Part shown: positions 15,037 to 24,107 of the stretch, piece after piece
How positions within the stretch are numbered: position 1 is the first letter of the stretch
How the letters are laid out: each line of letters starts with the position of its first letter
Source of the DNA: Candidatus Cibiobacter qucibialis
GTDB taxonomy: Bacteria > Bacillota > Clostridia > Oscillospirales > Ruminococcaceae
Reading direction: 5' to 3'
NCBI GenBank assembly: GCA_004000625.1
Contig: SAUS01000006.1
Location: 1-57,028 of the forward strand
DNA: 57,028 nucleotides
Notes under the pieces: model-generated
The model's database searches: none
Seen by the model: the letters and a program-made list of their open reading frames with translations, nothing else
Told to the model about the DNA's origin: nothing
Made by a program: the position numbers and the translations under genes

Positions 15037-16164
15037 TTATAATCCGGGCGTATTATCTGCCTCTAAAATGGCGTCGTTTTCTTCTTTATACTTGGCTGCG
15101 GTATCGCTGTCCAGCACATACACATTCACGGCAATCACTGCATTATCAACGCTTTCGGAGTAAGTCTCGTAATACAGGTCAATAAATGCGCTCCCCGTCA
15201 TCATGGCTGTGCCGGTATCTGCCGCATAAGCATAACCGTACACAAACCGGCCGTCTGCGGAGGTAATATACATCAGGCTGCCATAGGGAATCACATTGGG
15301 GTTGACCGCCACCGTACCATAGGTCAGCCGCCGCCCCGAAGATCCTTTTGCCGTCGGCGATGCCGAATACCCGGTGGAACGCTGTGCGGTATAAGTCGCC
15401 GCAATGCCCTCGCATGGTTTGCCGTCCACGATCTCGGGGCCCACGAAGGAGCTGACAGGTGCCTGCTCGTCATAGTGTTTTATAATGGTGGGCACCATTT
15501 CTATCACAGTTTCGCGGTTCGTTTCTGTTGTGTCAGTCAGTTCGCCATCCACATAGGTTTCCCGGTAGCTCACGCTGCACAGGCCGTCGCTGCCCTGCCG
15601 GATCAGCTGTTCTTTGCTCTGTTTGCGGTAGAACAGGCTGGTTTCCACATACTGGGTCTCCGTGGGAATCACTTCGTCCTGAGTGTATTCTTCATAGCGC
15701 ACCCGCTGGATGGTCACCATGGTGTTTTCCTGGGCCGGGGTATCCAGCGCAGGCTCAATCCAGTCATCTGGGCCAAGGGTAATACCGGCTTCCGCCAGAA
15801 CATCTCCCACGGTGCCGCCGGTCACCACAACCTCCTGCACACCGCCGTCCACCGTGACGGGCACGGTGTAAGCGCGCAGGATGTGGATCTGGTCAAGGCC
15901 TGCATCCTCGGTAATTTCCAGCTCGTCCTCGGTATCGGGTGCCGCAATGCCGGCTTGCTGCATCAGCGTTTTGATATCATGCGCCGAGGTGATAGCCATA
16001 CCCTGTGCACCGTGGGTATCGGTAATTTTAACCACATGCAGCTGGCTGCCGGTGAAGGCCACACAGCCCGCCAGCGCCCCCAGGCTTACCAACAGAGTTC
16101 CCCACCGCGGCAACCAAAGCGCGGCACGGCGCCGGATATGCTCTTTTGTTTTTGTTGATAACAT
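15037..16164 (-). CDS. cell-wall protein with DUF348-like, G5 and 3D domains (YabE type)
   Basis: This is an exported protein of 375 residues. A basic N-terminus and one hydrophobic segment (about 15-40) form a signal anchor. They are followed by a ubiquitin-like DUF348-type region (about 98-150), a G5-type segment (150-230) and a C-terminal 3D domain (about 258-350) with TVAVNPNVIPYGSLMYI and AADTGTAMMTGSAFIDLYYE. The 3D domain has a double-psi barrel fold related to lytic transglycosylases; YabE-like proteins remodel peptidoglycan. The ATG at 16164 is chosen because GGAAGGGG lies just upstream. The stop codon TAA is formed with the target duplication of MITE copy 2; the pre-insertion sequence would give the same stop, so the protein is not truncated. 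Confidence 0.85.
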   Translation of the reverse strand: MLSTKTKEHIRRRAALWLPRWGTLLVSLGALAGCVAFTGSQLHVVKITDTHGAQGMAITSAHDIKTLMQQAGIAAPDTEDELEITEDAGLDQIHILRAYTVPVTVDGGVQEVVVTGGTVGDVLAEAGITLGPDDWIEPALDTPAQENTMVTIQRVRYEEYTQDEVIPTETQYVETSLFYRKQSKEQLIRQGSDGLCSVSYRETYVDGELTDTTETNRETVIEMVPTIIKHYDEQAPVSSFVGPEIVDGKPCEGIAATYTAQRSTGYSASPTAKGSSGRRLTYGTVAVNPNVIPYGSLMYITSADGRFVYGYAYAADTGTAMMTGSAFIDLYYETYSESVDNAVIAVNVYVLDSDTAAKYKEENDAILEADNTPGL

Positions 16165-16240
16165 AAGTTCCCCTTCCACATCAAGTCCAACCGCCTGAAC
16201 GGGCAGGCACTATGTTCCTGACTGTAACAGAAAACACGTC

Positions 16241-16275
16241 ATAAAAAATGTCGGCCCAAAATGAGCCGACATAAT
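16241..16275 (-). terminator. terminator of rplM-rpsI
   Basis: On the minus strand ATGTCGGCTC pairs with GGCCGACAT, followed by TTTTTTAT, 20 bp after the rpsI stop. Confidence 0.88.
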
Positions 16276-16294
16276 AAGAATCGGATTGAATAAA

Positions 16295-16693
16295 TCAGCG
16301 CTTGCTGAACTGCGGTGCGCGACGAGCGGCTTTGAGACCGTATTTCTTACGTTCCTTCATACGAGGATCGCGGGTCAGGAAGCCAGCCTTCTTCAGGGTG
16401 CTGCGCAGCTCGGGGTCGAACTGCAGCAGAGCGCGGGACAGGCCGTGGCGGATAGCGCCAGCCTGGCCGGAAGTGCCGCCGCCGACAACGTTAATCACGA
16501 TGTCGAACTTGCCATCGGTGTTGGTCAGAGCCAGCGGGCTGCGGACCATCAGCTTCAGGGTTTCCAGGCCGAAGTAATCGTCGATATCACGATTGTTGAT
16601 GGTAATCTTGCCGGTGCCATTGTAGACGCGGACGCGGGCAACGGAATGCTTACGACGGCCAGTGCCGTAGAAATACTGTTTAGTTTCGTACAT
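16295..16693 (-). CDS. rpsI: 30S ribosomal protein S9
   Basis: The 132-residue S9 begins YFYGTGRRKHSVARVRV and ends with the basic tail KKYGLKAARRAPQFSKR whose last residues reach the P-site tRNA. Length and motifs are canonical. It follows rplM after 17 bp with a GGAGG site, the conserved bacterial rplM-rpsI operon. Confidence 0.98.
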   Translation of the reverse strand: MYETKQYFYGTGRRKHSVARVRVYNGTGKITINNRDIDDYFGLETLKLMVRSPLALTNTDGKFDIVINVVGGGTSGQAGAIRHGLSRALLQFDPELRSTLKKAGFLTRDPRMKERKKYGLKAARRAPQFSKR

Positions 16694-16710
16694 CTTCTAT
16701 TGCCTCCTTA

Positions 16711-17142
16711 TCAAAATTCCACAACTTCGGGCTTCTGGGCAGCATGTGCATGCTCAGCAGTCTTGTAGCAGTGCAGGCGGGTCATAGCCTTAGCGCCCAG
16801 GGTGTTGGAAGGAACCATGCCCTTAACAGCGTAGGTCATAGCCTTATCGCTGGCTTCAGCCATCAAGGTCTTATACTGGGTTTCCTTCAGGCCGCCGATC
16901 CAGCCAGAATGGGTGCGATGATACTTCTTTTCCAGCTTCTTGCCAGTCAGAACAGCTTCATCGCAGTTAATCACGATGACATGGTCACCGCAGTCAACAT
17001 TGGGGGTAAAGGTAGTCTTGTTCTTACCACGCAGCAGGACAGCGGCCTGGGCAGCAACGCGGCCGAGCGGTTTGCCGGCAGCATCAATAACATACCACTT
17101 GCGGTCGACCATCTCAGCGGGCTTAGCGAGAGTAGTGCTCAT
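16711..17142 (-). CDS. rplM: 50S ribosomal protein L13
   Basis: The 143-residue L13 contains RKWYVIDAAGKPLGRVAAQ, VLLRGKNKTTFTPNVDCGD and KKYHRTHSGWIGGLKE, all typical. The ATG at 17142 is preferred to an upstream in-frame ATG because GGAGG is 7 bp away and MSTTLAKPAEMVDRKWYV is the usual start. The 95-nt leader from the promoter at 17244-17272 contains a hairpin (GCGCAGTGCC...GCATTGCGC, about 17198-17225) that could be an L13-type autoregulatory leader; this is inferred. Confidence 0.97.
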   Translation of the reverse strand: MSTTLAKPAEMVDRKWYVIDAAGKPLGRVAAQAAVLLRGKNKTTFTPNVDCGDHVIVINCDEAVLTGKKLEKKYHRTHSGWIGGLKETQYKTLMAEASDKAMTYAVKGMVPSNTLGAKAMTRLHCYKTAEHAHAAQKPEVVEF

Positions 17143-17243
17143 GATTTGAATCCTCCATACTTTATAGTGACGCATCCGAATCATTTCGGTTTATTCAAAG
17201 CGCAATGCACAGCACGGCACTGCGCTGATTTCGCGCAAGTATG

Positions 17244-17272
17244 ATTTTAGCAAATACGCGCTGTTTCGTCAA
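17244..17272 (-). promoter_or_regulatory. promoter of rplM-rpsI
   Basis: On the minus strand TTGACG (17272-17267) and TAAAAT (17249-17244) are separated by exactly 17 bp. Confidence 0.8.
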
Positions 17273-17554
17273 GAGATTTTGCAAATAAAATCATTTTATT
17301 CTCGCGTAGCTCTTGTTTTCTTGTGTTTTCTCTTGTTTTCTAACGTTTTCGCAAACGGCATTTTACTGTTTTGCCTTTTGCACCTGTTTTTGTGTACCCT
17401 GCAGCAAAGTGTTCTGCCCGCTTTGTGCAGTCTGCTGGTTTCCGGTTTTCTCCCCTGCCCTGCTTTGTCAACCAAACTGCGGCGCGGGCGCGGCTTTGTT
17501 TTTGCAGCTCCTGTGCGGTGCTTTGATAAAATTCTTCCGATTTGGCTGCGGCTG
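17273..17554. other. pyrimidine-rich intergenic region, no gene seen
   Basis: The plus strand is strikingly T/C-rich at 17296-17350, with imperfect repeats of TCTTGTTTTC and TTGTGTTTTC. Open frames across it encode only Cys/Phe-rich low-complexity peptides without ribosome binding sites. I see no RNA gene. It separates the divergent rplM and ttcA-like promoters. Confidence 0.5.
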
Positions 17555-17584
17555 TTGGCATTGGGCAGCAGGATGTGCTATAAT
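17555..17584 (+). promoter_or_regulatory. promoter of the ttcA-like-alr-lepA unit
   Basis: The extended -10 TGCTATAAT (17576-17584) is perfect. TTGGCA (17555-17560) lies 18 bp upstream as the -35. Confidence 0.78.
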
Positions 17585-17636
17585 AGCGATGTTTATAGTA
17601 TCGTCTTAGAGTGTATAAAGGTAAGGTGGAACGGGC

Positions 17637-18377
17637 ATGCAGCGCTTGGAGGGTCTGCTGCGCAAGGCAGTACAGGATTACGAGATGATCGCACCGGGCG
17701 ACCGGGTATGCGTTGGTGTTTCCGGCGGGAAGGACAGCGTTGCGCTGACCGTGGCGCTGGGACACCTGCGGCGGTATCTCGGCGTTCCGTTTGAGGTCAT
17801 GGCGGTCACGCTGGACCCGCGCTTTGGCGGGGTGGAAGCCGACTACCAGCCACTTGCGGACCTGTTTGCGCAGGAAGGCATTCCTTACGAAATACGGCGC
17901 ACGGATATCGGCCCTGTGGTATTTGATTACCGCAAAGAACCGAACCCCTGCGCGCTGTGTGCCAAAATGCGGCGCGGGGCACTGCACGCTGCCGCGCAGG
18001 AACTTGGCTGCAACAAAGTGGCGCTGGGGCACCACCTGGATGATGCCGTGGAGACTTTTTACATGAACCTTTGGCGGGAAGGCCGTATTGGGTGTTTTTC
18101 GCCCGTGACCTATCTGGACCAGCGCAACATTACGCTGATCCGGCCAATGATCTTTGCCACCGAAAGCGAGGTAAAAAGCGCGGTATACCACGCCGGGCTG
18201 CCCATCATCAAAAGCCGCTGCCCGGCTGATGGCGCCACAGTGCGCGAACAGACCAAATTGTTTGTGCAGCAGATGAGCCGGGACGACCCGGCTTTCCGTC
18301 AGAAAACACTGCACGCTTTGCAGCAAAGCGGCATTGACGGCTGGCGGCCGCTGCATACCGGGCACACGCGGGGCTAG
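17637..18377 (+). CDS. TtcA-family tRNA thiolation protein
   Basis: The 246-residue N-type ATP pyrophosphatase belongs to the TtcA/Ctu1 family, which adenylates tRNA bases for sulfur insertion. The PP-loop SGGKDS is at residues 29-34. Three Cys that could hold the Fe-S cluster are at 105 and 108 (CALC) and 195 (SRCPAD), the TtcA pattern; LGHHLDDAVETFYMNL is the second conserved motif. TtcA makes 2-thiocytidine-32 in E. coli tRNA; the target position in Firmicutes homologues is less certain. The start is the ATG after AAGGTGGAAC. It lies 40 bp before alr and shares its promoter. Confidence 0.85.
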   Translation: MQRLEGLLRKAVQDYEMIAPGDRVCVGVSGGKDSVALTVALGHLRRYLGVPFEVMAVTLDPRFGGVEADYQPLADLFAQEGIPYEIRRTDIGPVVFDYRKEPNPCALCAKMRRGALHAAAQELGCNKVALGHHLDDAVETFYMNLWREGRIGCFSPVTYLDQRNITLIRPMIFATESEVKSAVYHAGLPIIKSRCPADGATVREQTKLFVQQMSRDDPAFRQKTLHALQQSGIDGWRPLHTGHTRG

Positions 18378-18417
18378 ATTTCCCGTTGTGTTTTGTATCG
18401 AAATGGGGTGGATTGCA

Positions 18418-19626
18418 ATGACGAACGAACTGTACGAAAAGCATTGTTGGGCATTGGTTGATCTGGATGCTATGCAGAGCAACCTGGCACTGATCCAAAA
18501 GACGGTGGGCGCGCCGGTGTGCTGCGTTGTCAAGGCGGACGCTTACGGCCACGGCGCCGCTGTGGCCGGGCCCTGGCTGGAAGAAAACGGTGCAGCCGCT
18601 TTTGCAGTCAGCTGCCTGGCCGAAGCGCGGCACCTGCGCCGCCACGGGATCAGTAAACCCATCTTGATCCTGGGCTACACCGACCCGCTGCAGGTGGATC
18701 AGCTGGCGTTCAACTGCATTACCCAGACCGTCTATTCCGAAGAGTATGCCAAGGCGCTTTCCGCTGCCGCCCAAAACGCCGGCGTGGAGGTACACTGCCA
18801 CTTTAAGGTTGATACCGGTATGGGACGCATTGGGTTCAGCGTGCGTTCTGACTTTGAGGCGGCAATCGCTGCCATGGAGCGCTGCGCCGCCCTGCCCGAG
18901 CTGCACTTCAGCGGTATTTTCCAGCATTTTGCCGTGGCAGACAGCACCACGCCGGAAAACGAAGCCTACACCCAAGCCCAGCACGCCCTGTTTGAGCGCA
19001 CCGTGCAGCGGCTGCAGGCGGACGGCGTTGCCCTGCACACCATCCACTGCGCCAACTCTGCCGCACAAATGCGCTACCCGGAATGGCACCACAGCCTGAC
19101 CCGCGCAGGCATTATCCTGTATGGGCTGGACCCCAGCCCGGAAGTGCATTTTGACGGTCTGCGCCCCACCATGACGCTGAAAAGTGTTGTGACATTTGTG
19201 AAGGACCTTTTACCCGGTGAGAGCGTGAGCTATGGCCGCACCTACACAGCCAACACACCCCGCAAGGTTGCCACCGTATGCGTTGGCTATGCGGACGGCT
19301 ACCCCCGCGCGCTTTCCGGCAGCAATGGCAACCCCAATGCGGGGGTTATGAGCATCCGCGGAAAGCCCGCCCCGATAATCGGCCGGGTGTGCATGGATCA
19401 GACCCTGGTGGATGTGACCGACATCCCCGATGTTAAAATGAATGATGAAGTAACGGTATTCGGCCCTGAAAACGCTGCGATCGGCGCAGATACCGCCGAC
19501 AGCATTGCAGCTAAGACCGGCACCATCAACTATGAAATTATCTGCGGCATCAGCCGCCGGGTTCCCCGTGTTTACCTGCGGGACGGCGCGCCGGTGCGTA
19601 TCTGGAACGATTTGGAGGAAACCTGA
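18418..19626 (+). CDS. alr: alanine racemase
   Basis: The 402-residue PLP enzyme makes D-alanine for peptidoglycan. The PLP lysine is K39 in CCVVKADAYGHGA. The barrel motif FKVDTGMGRIGF, the catalytic-Tyr region SVSYGRTYTANTPRKVATV (19) and VCVGYADGYPRALS follow, and GRVCMDQTLVDVTDI is the C-terminal signature. The frame is open from 18334, but MTNELYEKHCWALVDLDA at 18418 with GGGGTGG upstream matches family starts. Its TGA overlaps the lepA ATG (TGATG), implying translational coupling. In Bacillus alr precedes mazEF, but here the mazF homologue is elsewhere. Confidence 0.96.
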   Translation: MTNELYEKHCWALVDLDAMQSNLALIQKTVGAPVCCVVKADAYGHGAAVAGPWLEENGAAAFAVSCLAEARHLRRHGISKPILILGYTDPLQVDQLAFNCITQTVYSEEYAKALSAAAQNAGVEVHCHFKVDTGMGRIGFSVRSDFEAAIAAMERCAALPELHFSGIFQHFAVADSTTPENEAYTQAQHALFERTVQRLQADGVALHTIHCANSAAQMRYPEWHHSLTRAGIILYGLDPSPEVHFDGLRPTMTLKSVVTFVKDLLPGESVSYGRTYTANTPRKVATVCVGYADGYPRALSGSNGNPNAGVMSIRGKPAPIIGRVCMDQTLVDVTDIPDVKMNDEVTVFGPENAAIGADTADSIAAKTGTINYEIICGISRRVPRVYLRDGAPVRIWNDLEET

Positions 19627-21434
19627 TGGCACGCGACAATATTCGCAACTTTTGTATCATTGCCCACATTGACCACGGCAAGTCCACACTGTCGGACCGT
19701 ATTCTGGAGCTGACCGACAGCGTGGACAAGCGCACCATGGAGGACCAGATTCTGGACGACATGGAGCTGGAACGCGAGCGCGGCATTACCATCAAAGCCC
19801 GCGCCGTTACCATGCACTACCACGCCGATGACGGCAAGGAATACGAGTTCAACCTGATCGACACACCGGGCCACGTTGACTTTCAGTACGAAGTCAGCCG
19901 CAGCCTGGCTGCCTGTGAGGGTGCCATCCTGGTGGTGGATGCCAGCCAGGGCGTGGAAGCCCAGACGCTGGCCAACTGCTACCTGGCCATTGACCACAAC
20001 CTGGAAGTTGTGCCCATCCTGAATAAGATTGACCTGCCCAGCGCTGACCCGGATGCCGCCGCCAAAGAGGTGGAGGATGTCATCGGTCTACCCTGCATGG
20101 ACGCCCCGCGCGTGAGCGCCAAGATGGGCATCAATATCCGCGAAGTGCTGGAACGCGTGGTGCAGGATGTTCCCGCCCCGCAGGGCGACCCCGATGCCCC
20201 ACTGAAAGCCCTGATTTTTGACTCCATTTACGACAGCTACAAGGGCGTTATCGTCTATGTGCGCGTGTTTGAAGGCACCGTGCACCCCGGCGATACCATC
20301 AAGCTGATGAACACCGGCGCAACCTTCCAGCTGGTGGAAGTGGGCCACATGGGTGCTACTGCCCTGGCCCCCTGCGATAAGCTGGAGGCCGGTGAAGTCG
20401 GCTACCTGACGGCCTCCATCAAGACCGTGCGCGATACCCGCGTGGGCGATACCATCACCCTGGCCGAAGCCCCCACGGCGGAAGCTCTGCCCGGTTTCCG
20501 CCAGGTAACGCCGATGGTGTTCTGCGGCATTTACCCCGCCGATGGCGCCGACTACCCTGATTTGAAAGATGCGCTGGAAAAGCTGCAGCTGAACGATGCC
20601 GCCTTGAGCTTTGAGCCGGAAACCAGTGCGGCCCTGGGCTTCGGCTTCCGCTGCGGGTTCCTTGGGCTGCTGCACATGGAAATCATCACCGAGCGATTGG
20701 AGCGCGAATTTGACCTTGACCTGATCACCACCACCCCCGGTGTTCAGTACCGGCTGACCTTGACGGACGGCACGGTGGAAGTGATCGATAACCCCTCCGC
20801 CTATCCCGACCCGGCCCGCATTGCCAAGGCGGAAGAACCATTTGTGGATGCCCACATTTACACCCCCAACGATTATGTTGGCCCGCTGATGGACCTGTGC
20901 CAGCAAAAGCGCGGCACCCTGATTGCGATGGATTACCTGGATGAGACTCGCGTGGACCTGCATTACCAGATTCCGCTGGGCGAGATTGTTTATGACTTCT
21001 TTGACGCCATCAAGAGCCGCAGCCGCGGTTACGCCAGCTATGACTATGCGTGGGAGGGCTGGCACCAGTCCGAGCTGGTCAAGCTAGACTTCCTGCTGAA
21101 CGGCGAGATCGTGGATGCGCTTTCGATGATCGTATTTGCGGATAACGCTTACGCCAAGGGGCGCCGCATCTGCGAAAAGCTGAAGGAAAACATCCCGCGC
21201 GCTTTGTTTGAAATTCCCATTCAGGCGGCTGTGGGCGGCAAGATCATTGCCCGCGAAACAGTCAAGGCCGTGCGCAAGGATGTTTTGGCCAAGTGCTATG
21301 GCGGCGATATTACCCGTAAAAAGAAGCTGCTGGAAAAGCAGAAAGCCGGTAAAAAGAAGATGCGCAAACTGGGCAGCGTGACCCTGCCCAGCGAAGCCTT
21401 TACCGCCGTGCTGAAGCTGGATTCCGATACCTGA
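19626..21434 (+). CDS. lepA: elongation factor 4 (LepA)
   Basis: The 602-residue translational GTPase back-translocates or remodels stalled ribosomes. The G1 motif AHIDHGKST, the switch segment ERERGITIKARAVTM, DTPGHVDF (G3) and NKIDLP (G4) are intact. The LepA-specific C-terminal domain is present (LGSVTLPSEAFTAVLKLDSD). The length is standard. The ATG overlaps the alr stop by one base, with GGAGGAAAC upstream. It is the last gene of the unit, followed by the terminator at 21461-21513. Confidence 0.98.
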   Translation: MARDNIRNFCIIAHIDHGKSTLSDRILELTDSVDKRTMEDQILDDMELERERGITIKARAVTMHYHADDGKEYEFNLIDTPGHVDFQYEVSRSLAACEGAILVVDASQGVEAQTLANCYLAIDHNLEVVPILNKIDLPSADPDAAAKEVEDVIGLPCMDAPRVSAKMGINIREVLERVVQDVPAPQGDPDAPLKALIFDSIYDSYKGVIVYVRVFEGTVHPGDTIKLMNTGATFQLVEVGHMGATALAPCDKLEAGEVGYLTASIKTVRDTRVGDTITLAEAPTAEALPGFRQVTPMVFCGIYPADGADYPDLKDALEKLQLNDAALSFEPETSAALGFGFRCGFLGLLHMEIITERLEREFDLDLITTTPGVQYRLTLTDGTVEVIDNPSAYPDPARIAKAEEPFVDAHIYTPNDYVGPLMDLCQQKRGTLIAMDYLDETRVDLHYQIPLGEIVYDFFDAIKSRSRGYASYDYAWEGWHQSELVKLDFLLNGEIVDALSMIVFADNAYAKGRRICEKLKENIPRALFEIPIQAAVGGKIIARETVKAVRKDVLAKCYGGDITRKKKLLEKQKAGKKKMRKLGSVTLPSEAFTAVLKLDSDT

Positions 21435-21460
21435 TTGACTACAGCACCATAGATAGCAGC

Positions 21461-21513
21461 ACCCGCCGGGGCGGCGCAGCACAACAGCTGCCTGCCCCGG
21501 CGGGTTTATTTTT
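21461..21513 (+). terminator. terminator of the alr-lepA unit
   Basis: ACCCGCCGGGGC (21461-21472) pairs perfectly with GCCCCGGCGGGT (21494-21505), followed by TTATTTTT. Confidence 0.9.
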
Positions 21514-21542
21514 GGCGCGGCGCATTTAGGCCAGTGGCCGAA

Positions 21543-21612
21543 TATAAAACGACCACCCCCTGCCCTGCCGCACAAGGTTTTACCGTGCGGTCGGGGGCAA
21601 GGGGTGGTTTTG
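21543..21612 (-). terminator. terminator of pheST
   Basis: On the minus strand AACCACCCC pairs with GGGGTGGT with inner pairs CCGCAC/GTGCGG, followed by CGTTTTATATT. It lies 60 bp past the pheT stop. Confidence 0.82.
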
Positions 21613-21672
21613 TGTTATTTCCGTTCAGGCGTTCAGCTTACCGTCGGGCGGCAGCGAACGCGGCAAAAGAGT

Positions 21673-24093
21673 TCAGCGGATCTCGATGCCCAGCTTAAAC
21701 TTGAGGTTGCCGAGGATTTTCTTGACAAATCGGTCCACATCGGCAGCTTCCAGGGCTTTGTTTTCCGGTGCAAAGTGCAAGGTGAACGCCATGCTCTTTT
21801 TGCCGGCGCCAATGGCTTCGCTGCGGTAGATATCAAACAGCTCCACATCGGCCAGCTGCTTGCAGGCGCGCTTCATTTCGGCAATGATGGTGCCGCAGGG
21901 GGTTTCCTCGTCAGCAACCAGAGCCAAGTCACGGGCCACGGTATCGAACTCCGGCAGCGGATGATAACGCAGACCGGCAGGCAGCTGTGCCACCAGCGTC
22001 TCGTAATCGATCTCGCCCAGGAAGATCTTCTGGTTGGCGCGGCTGTCACGCGGCAGATCCAGACCGGCCTGCACATCGTTGGCCAGCTTGCCAAAGCTGC
22101 CCACACGCACGCCGTTGCACAGGATGTAAGCGGCAATGCCGGGGTGCAGGTAAGGCACATCCTCGGCACGCTCCACCTCAAAGGTTACGCCGAAGGAAGC
22201 AGCCAGGTCTTCCAGTGCGCCCTTAACGGCAAAGAAGTCCTCATGCTCACCAAAGGCCACAAAGCCCAGGTGCAGGCGCTCTTCCGGCAGTTCGGTCAGC
22301 GGAAGCTGTTTGGGCACATAAATGTTGGAAAGCTCAAACAGACGGCCGGCAGCGTTGCCCTTTTTCAGATTGGTAACCGCCACGTTCAACAGGCTGGGTG
22401 CCAGCAGGGAGCGCATGATGGTCAGGTTGGAGGAGATGGGGTTGACAATTCGGATGACATTGCGCTCCGGTGCATCGGGGGCAATGTGCAGGGCATCTAG
22501 GTCGGCATCCGCATAGAATGCCAGCGTCATAGCCTCATAGAAGCCCTGTGCGCACATGGCGTTCTTCAGCTTGTCACGGCGGTGCTGGTCAGGGGTCAGA
22601 CCGCCGGTGGTGACCTGTGCAGCCTTCAGGAAGGTCGGCGTGATATGGTCGTAGCCATATTCACGGATGACTTCTTCTGCCAGATCCGGCTCACCAATTT
22701 CGATGTCCTCACGGTAACGCGGAGCAACCACCTGCATGGTATCGCCGTCGGCTTCCATCGTCACTTCAAAGCTGAGCTTTTTCAGGATGGCCAGAATTTC
22801 CTCGGTGGGCACGGTAATGCCCAGAATGGCGTTGATCGCGCTGACGCGGGCGGTAAAGTGCTTGCCCTCACGCGGAGCACCGGCAGAGCAGTCAAACTCG
22901 GTAGCGGTCACTTCGCCACAGCCCAGCTCCTGGATCAGGTGCAGGGCGCGGGCCATGCCCAGCTCGGTGGTATATTCGCTGATGCCCTTCTCGTAATGGG
23001 CGGAAGCATCCGTGTTCTGGCCAAGGCCGCGGGCGGTCTTGCGGATGTTATCGCGGGCAAACTTGGCAGATTCAAACAGCAGCTGGGTAGTTTCCGGCTT
23101 GATCTCGCTGTTCAGGCCGCCCATAACACCGGCCAGGGCAACCGGCTTTTCGCCATCGCAGATGACCAGGTTCTGGGGGGTCAGGGTAAACTCCTTGCTG
23201 TCCAGCGTGGTGATCTTCTCGCCGTCCTTGGCACGGCGCACAATGATCTGGCAGCTTTCCAGCGTGTCCATATCAAAGGCGTGCATCGGCTGGCCGATTT
23301 CCAGCATGACATAGTTGGTGATATCCACCACGTTAGAAATGCTGCGCAGGCCGCACAAGGCCAGCTGGCGGCGCATCCAGCGCGGAGATTCACCGGTGGT
23401 GATGTTGCGCACATAGTGGCCCAGGTAGCGCGGGCACAGGTCCGGTGCTTCCACCGTAATGCTCAGGCGCGGGTCCTTGTAATCGCTCACGGTGTAATCG
23501 GTGGCAGGCATTTTCAGGGGCTTGTTCAGCACAGCGGCAACTTCGCGTGCAATGCCCAGAACGCTCTGGCAGTCGGCACGGTTGGCGGTGATGGAGATAT
23601 CAAAGATATAATCATCCAACCCAACAACCTGCTGAATGGGGGTTCCGGGCACGGTATCTTTGGGCAGGTCCAGCAGGCCGTATACCTCAGCGCCGGGGTA
23701 CAGGTCCTCGTTCAGACCCAGTTCCTCGCCGGAGCAGAGCATACCGTTGGATTCAATGCCCATCAAGGGCTTTGCTTTGATCTTGATGCCTCCGGGCAGC
23801 GTGGAGCCGTCCAGAGCAGCGGGGGTGTGCATACCGGCGTACACATTGGCCGCACCGGTGGAGATCTGAATATCATGGCCATAGTCGCCGCAGTCCACCT
23901 TACAGATATGCAGGTGGGTGCCCTCCTGGGGCACGCACTCGGTCACAACGCCAACAACAACCTTGCTGATCTCAGCGCCAAGGTCGATGAGTTCTTCTAC
24001 TTCAAAGCCACAGTCAAATAGTTTGGTTTCCAGCTCCTGGGCGGAAACATCAATATCCACATACTGTTTAAGCCAGCTGAATGGTACTTTCAT
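21673..24093 (-). CDS. pheT: phenylalanine-tRNA ligase beta subunit
   Basis: The 806-residue beta subunit of the heterotetrameric PheRS has an N-terminal tRNA-binding OB domain (about 40-150, VVGVVTECVPQEGTHLHICK). The B3/B4 editing domain, the B5 domain, the catalytic-like core (TLAFYADADLDALH) and the C-terminal anticodon-binding FDX-ACB domain (YHPLPEFDTVARDLALVADE) follow. The length is full. It is 14 bp downstream of pheS and controlled by the same T-box. Nothing unusual is seen. Confidence 0.97.
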   Translation of the reverse strand: MKVPFSWLKQYVDIDVSAQELETKLFDCGFEVEELIDLGAEISKVVVGVVTECVPQEGTHLHICKVDCGDYGHDIQISTGAANVYAGMHTPAALDGSTLPGGIKIKAKPLMGIESNGMLCSGEELGLNEDLYPGAEVYGLLDLPKDTVPGTPIQQVVGLDDYIFDISITANRADCQSVLGIAREVAAVLNKPLKMPATDYTVSDYKDPRLSITVEAPDLCPRYLGHYVRNITTGESPRWMRRQLALCGLRSISNVVDITNYVMLEIGQPMHAFDMDTLESCQIIVRRAKDGEKITTLDSKEFTLTPQNLVICDGEKPVALAGVMGGLNSEIKPETTQLLFESAKFARDNIRKTARGLGQNTDASAHYEKGISEYTTELGMARALHLIQELGCGEVTATEFDCSAGAPREGKHFTARVSAINAILGITVPTEEILAILKKLSFEVTMEADGDTMQVVAPRYREDIEIGEPDLAEEVIREYGYDHITPTFLKAAQVTTGGLTPDQHRRDKLKNAMCAQGFYEAMTLAFYADADLDALHIAPDAPERNVIRIVNPISSNLTIMRSLLAPSLLNVAVTNLKKGNAAGRLFELSNIYVPKQLPLTELPEERLHLGFVAFGEHEDFFAVKGALEDLAASFGVTFEVERAEDVPYLHPGIAAYILCNGVRVGSFGKLANDVQAGLDLPRDSRANQKIFLGEIDYETLVAQLPAGLRYHPLPEFDTVARDLALVADEETPCGTIIAEMKRACKQLADVELFDIYRSEAIGAGKKSMAFTLHFAPENKALEAADVDRFVKKILGNLKFKLGIEIR

Positions 24094-24107
24094 TGTTGTT
24101 CCCCTCC

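Noticed and set aside
17313..17609. Cys/Phe-rich 98-codon frame upstream of the ttcA-like gene
   Set aside because: It arises from the polypyrimidine tract, lacks a ribosome binding site and overlaps the promoter at 17555-17584.
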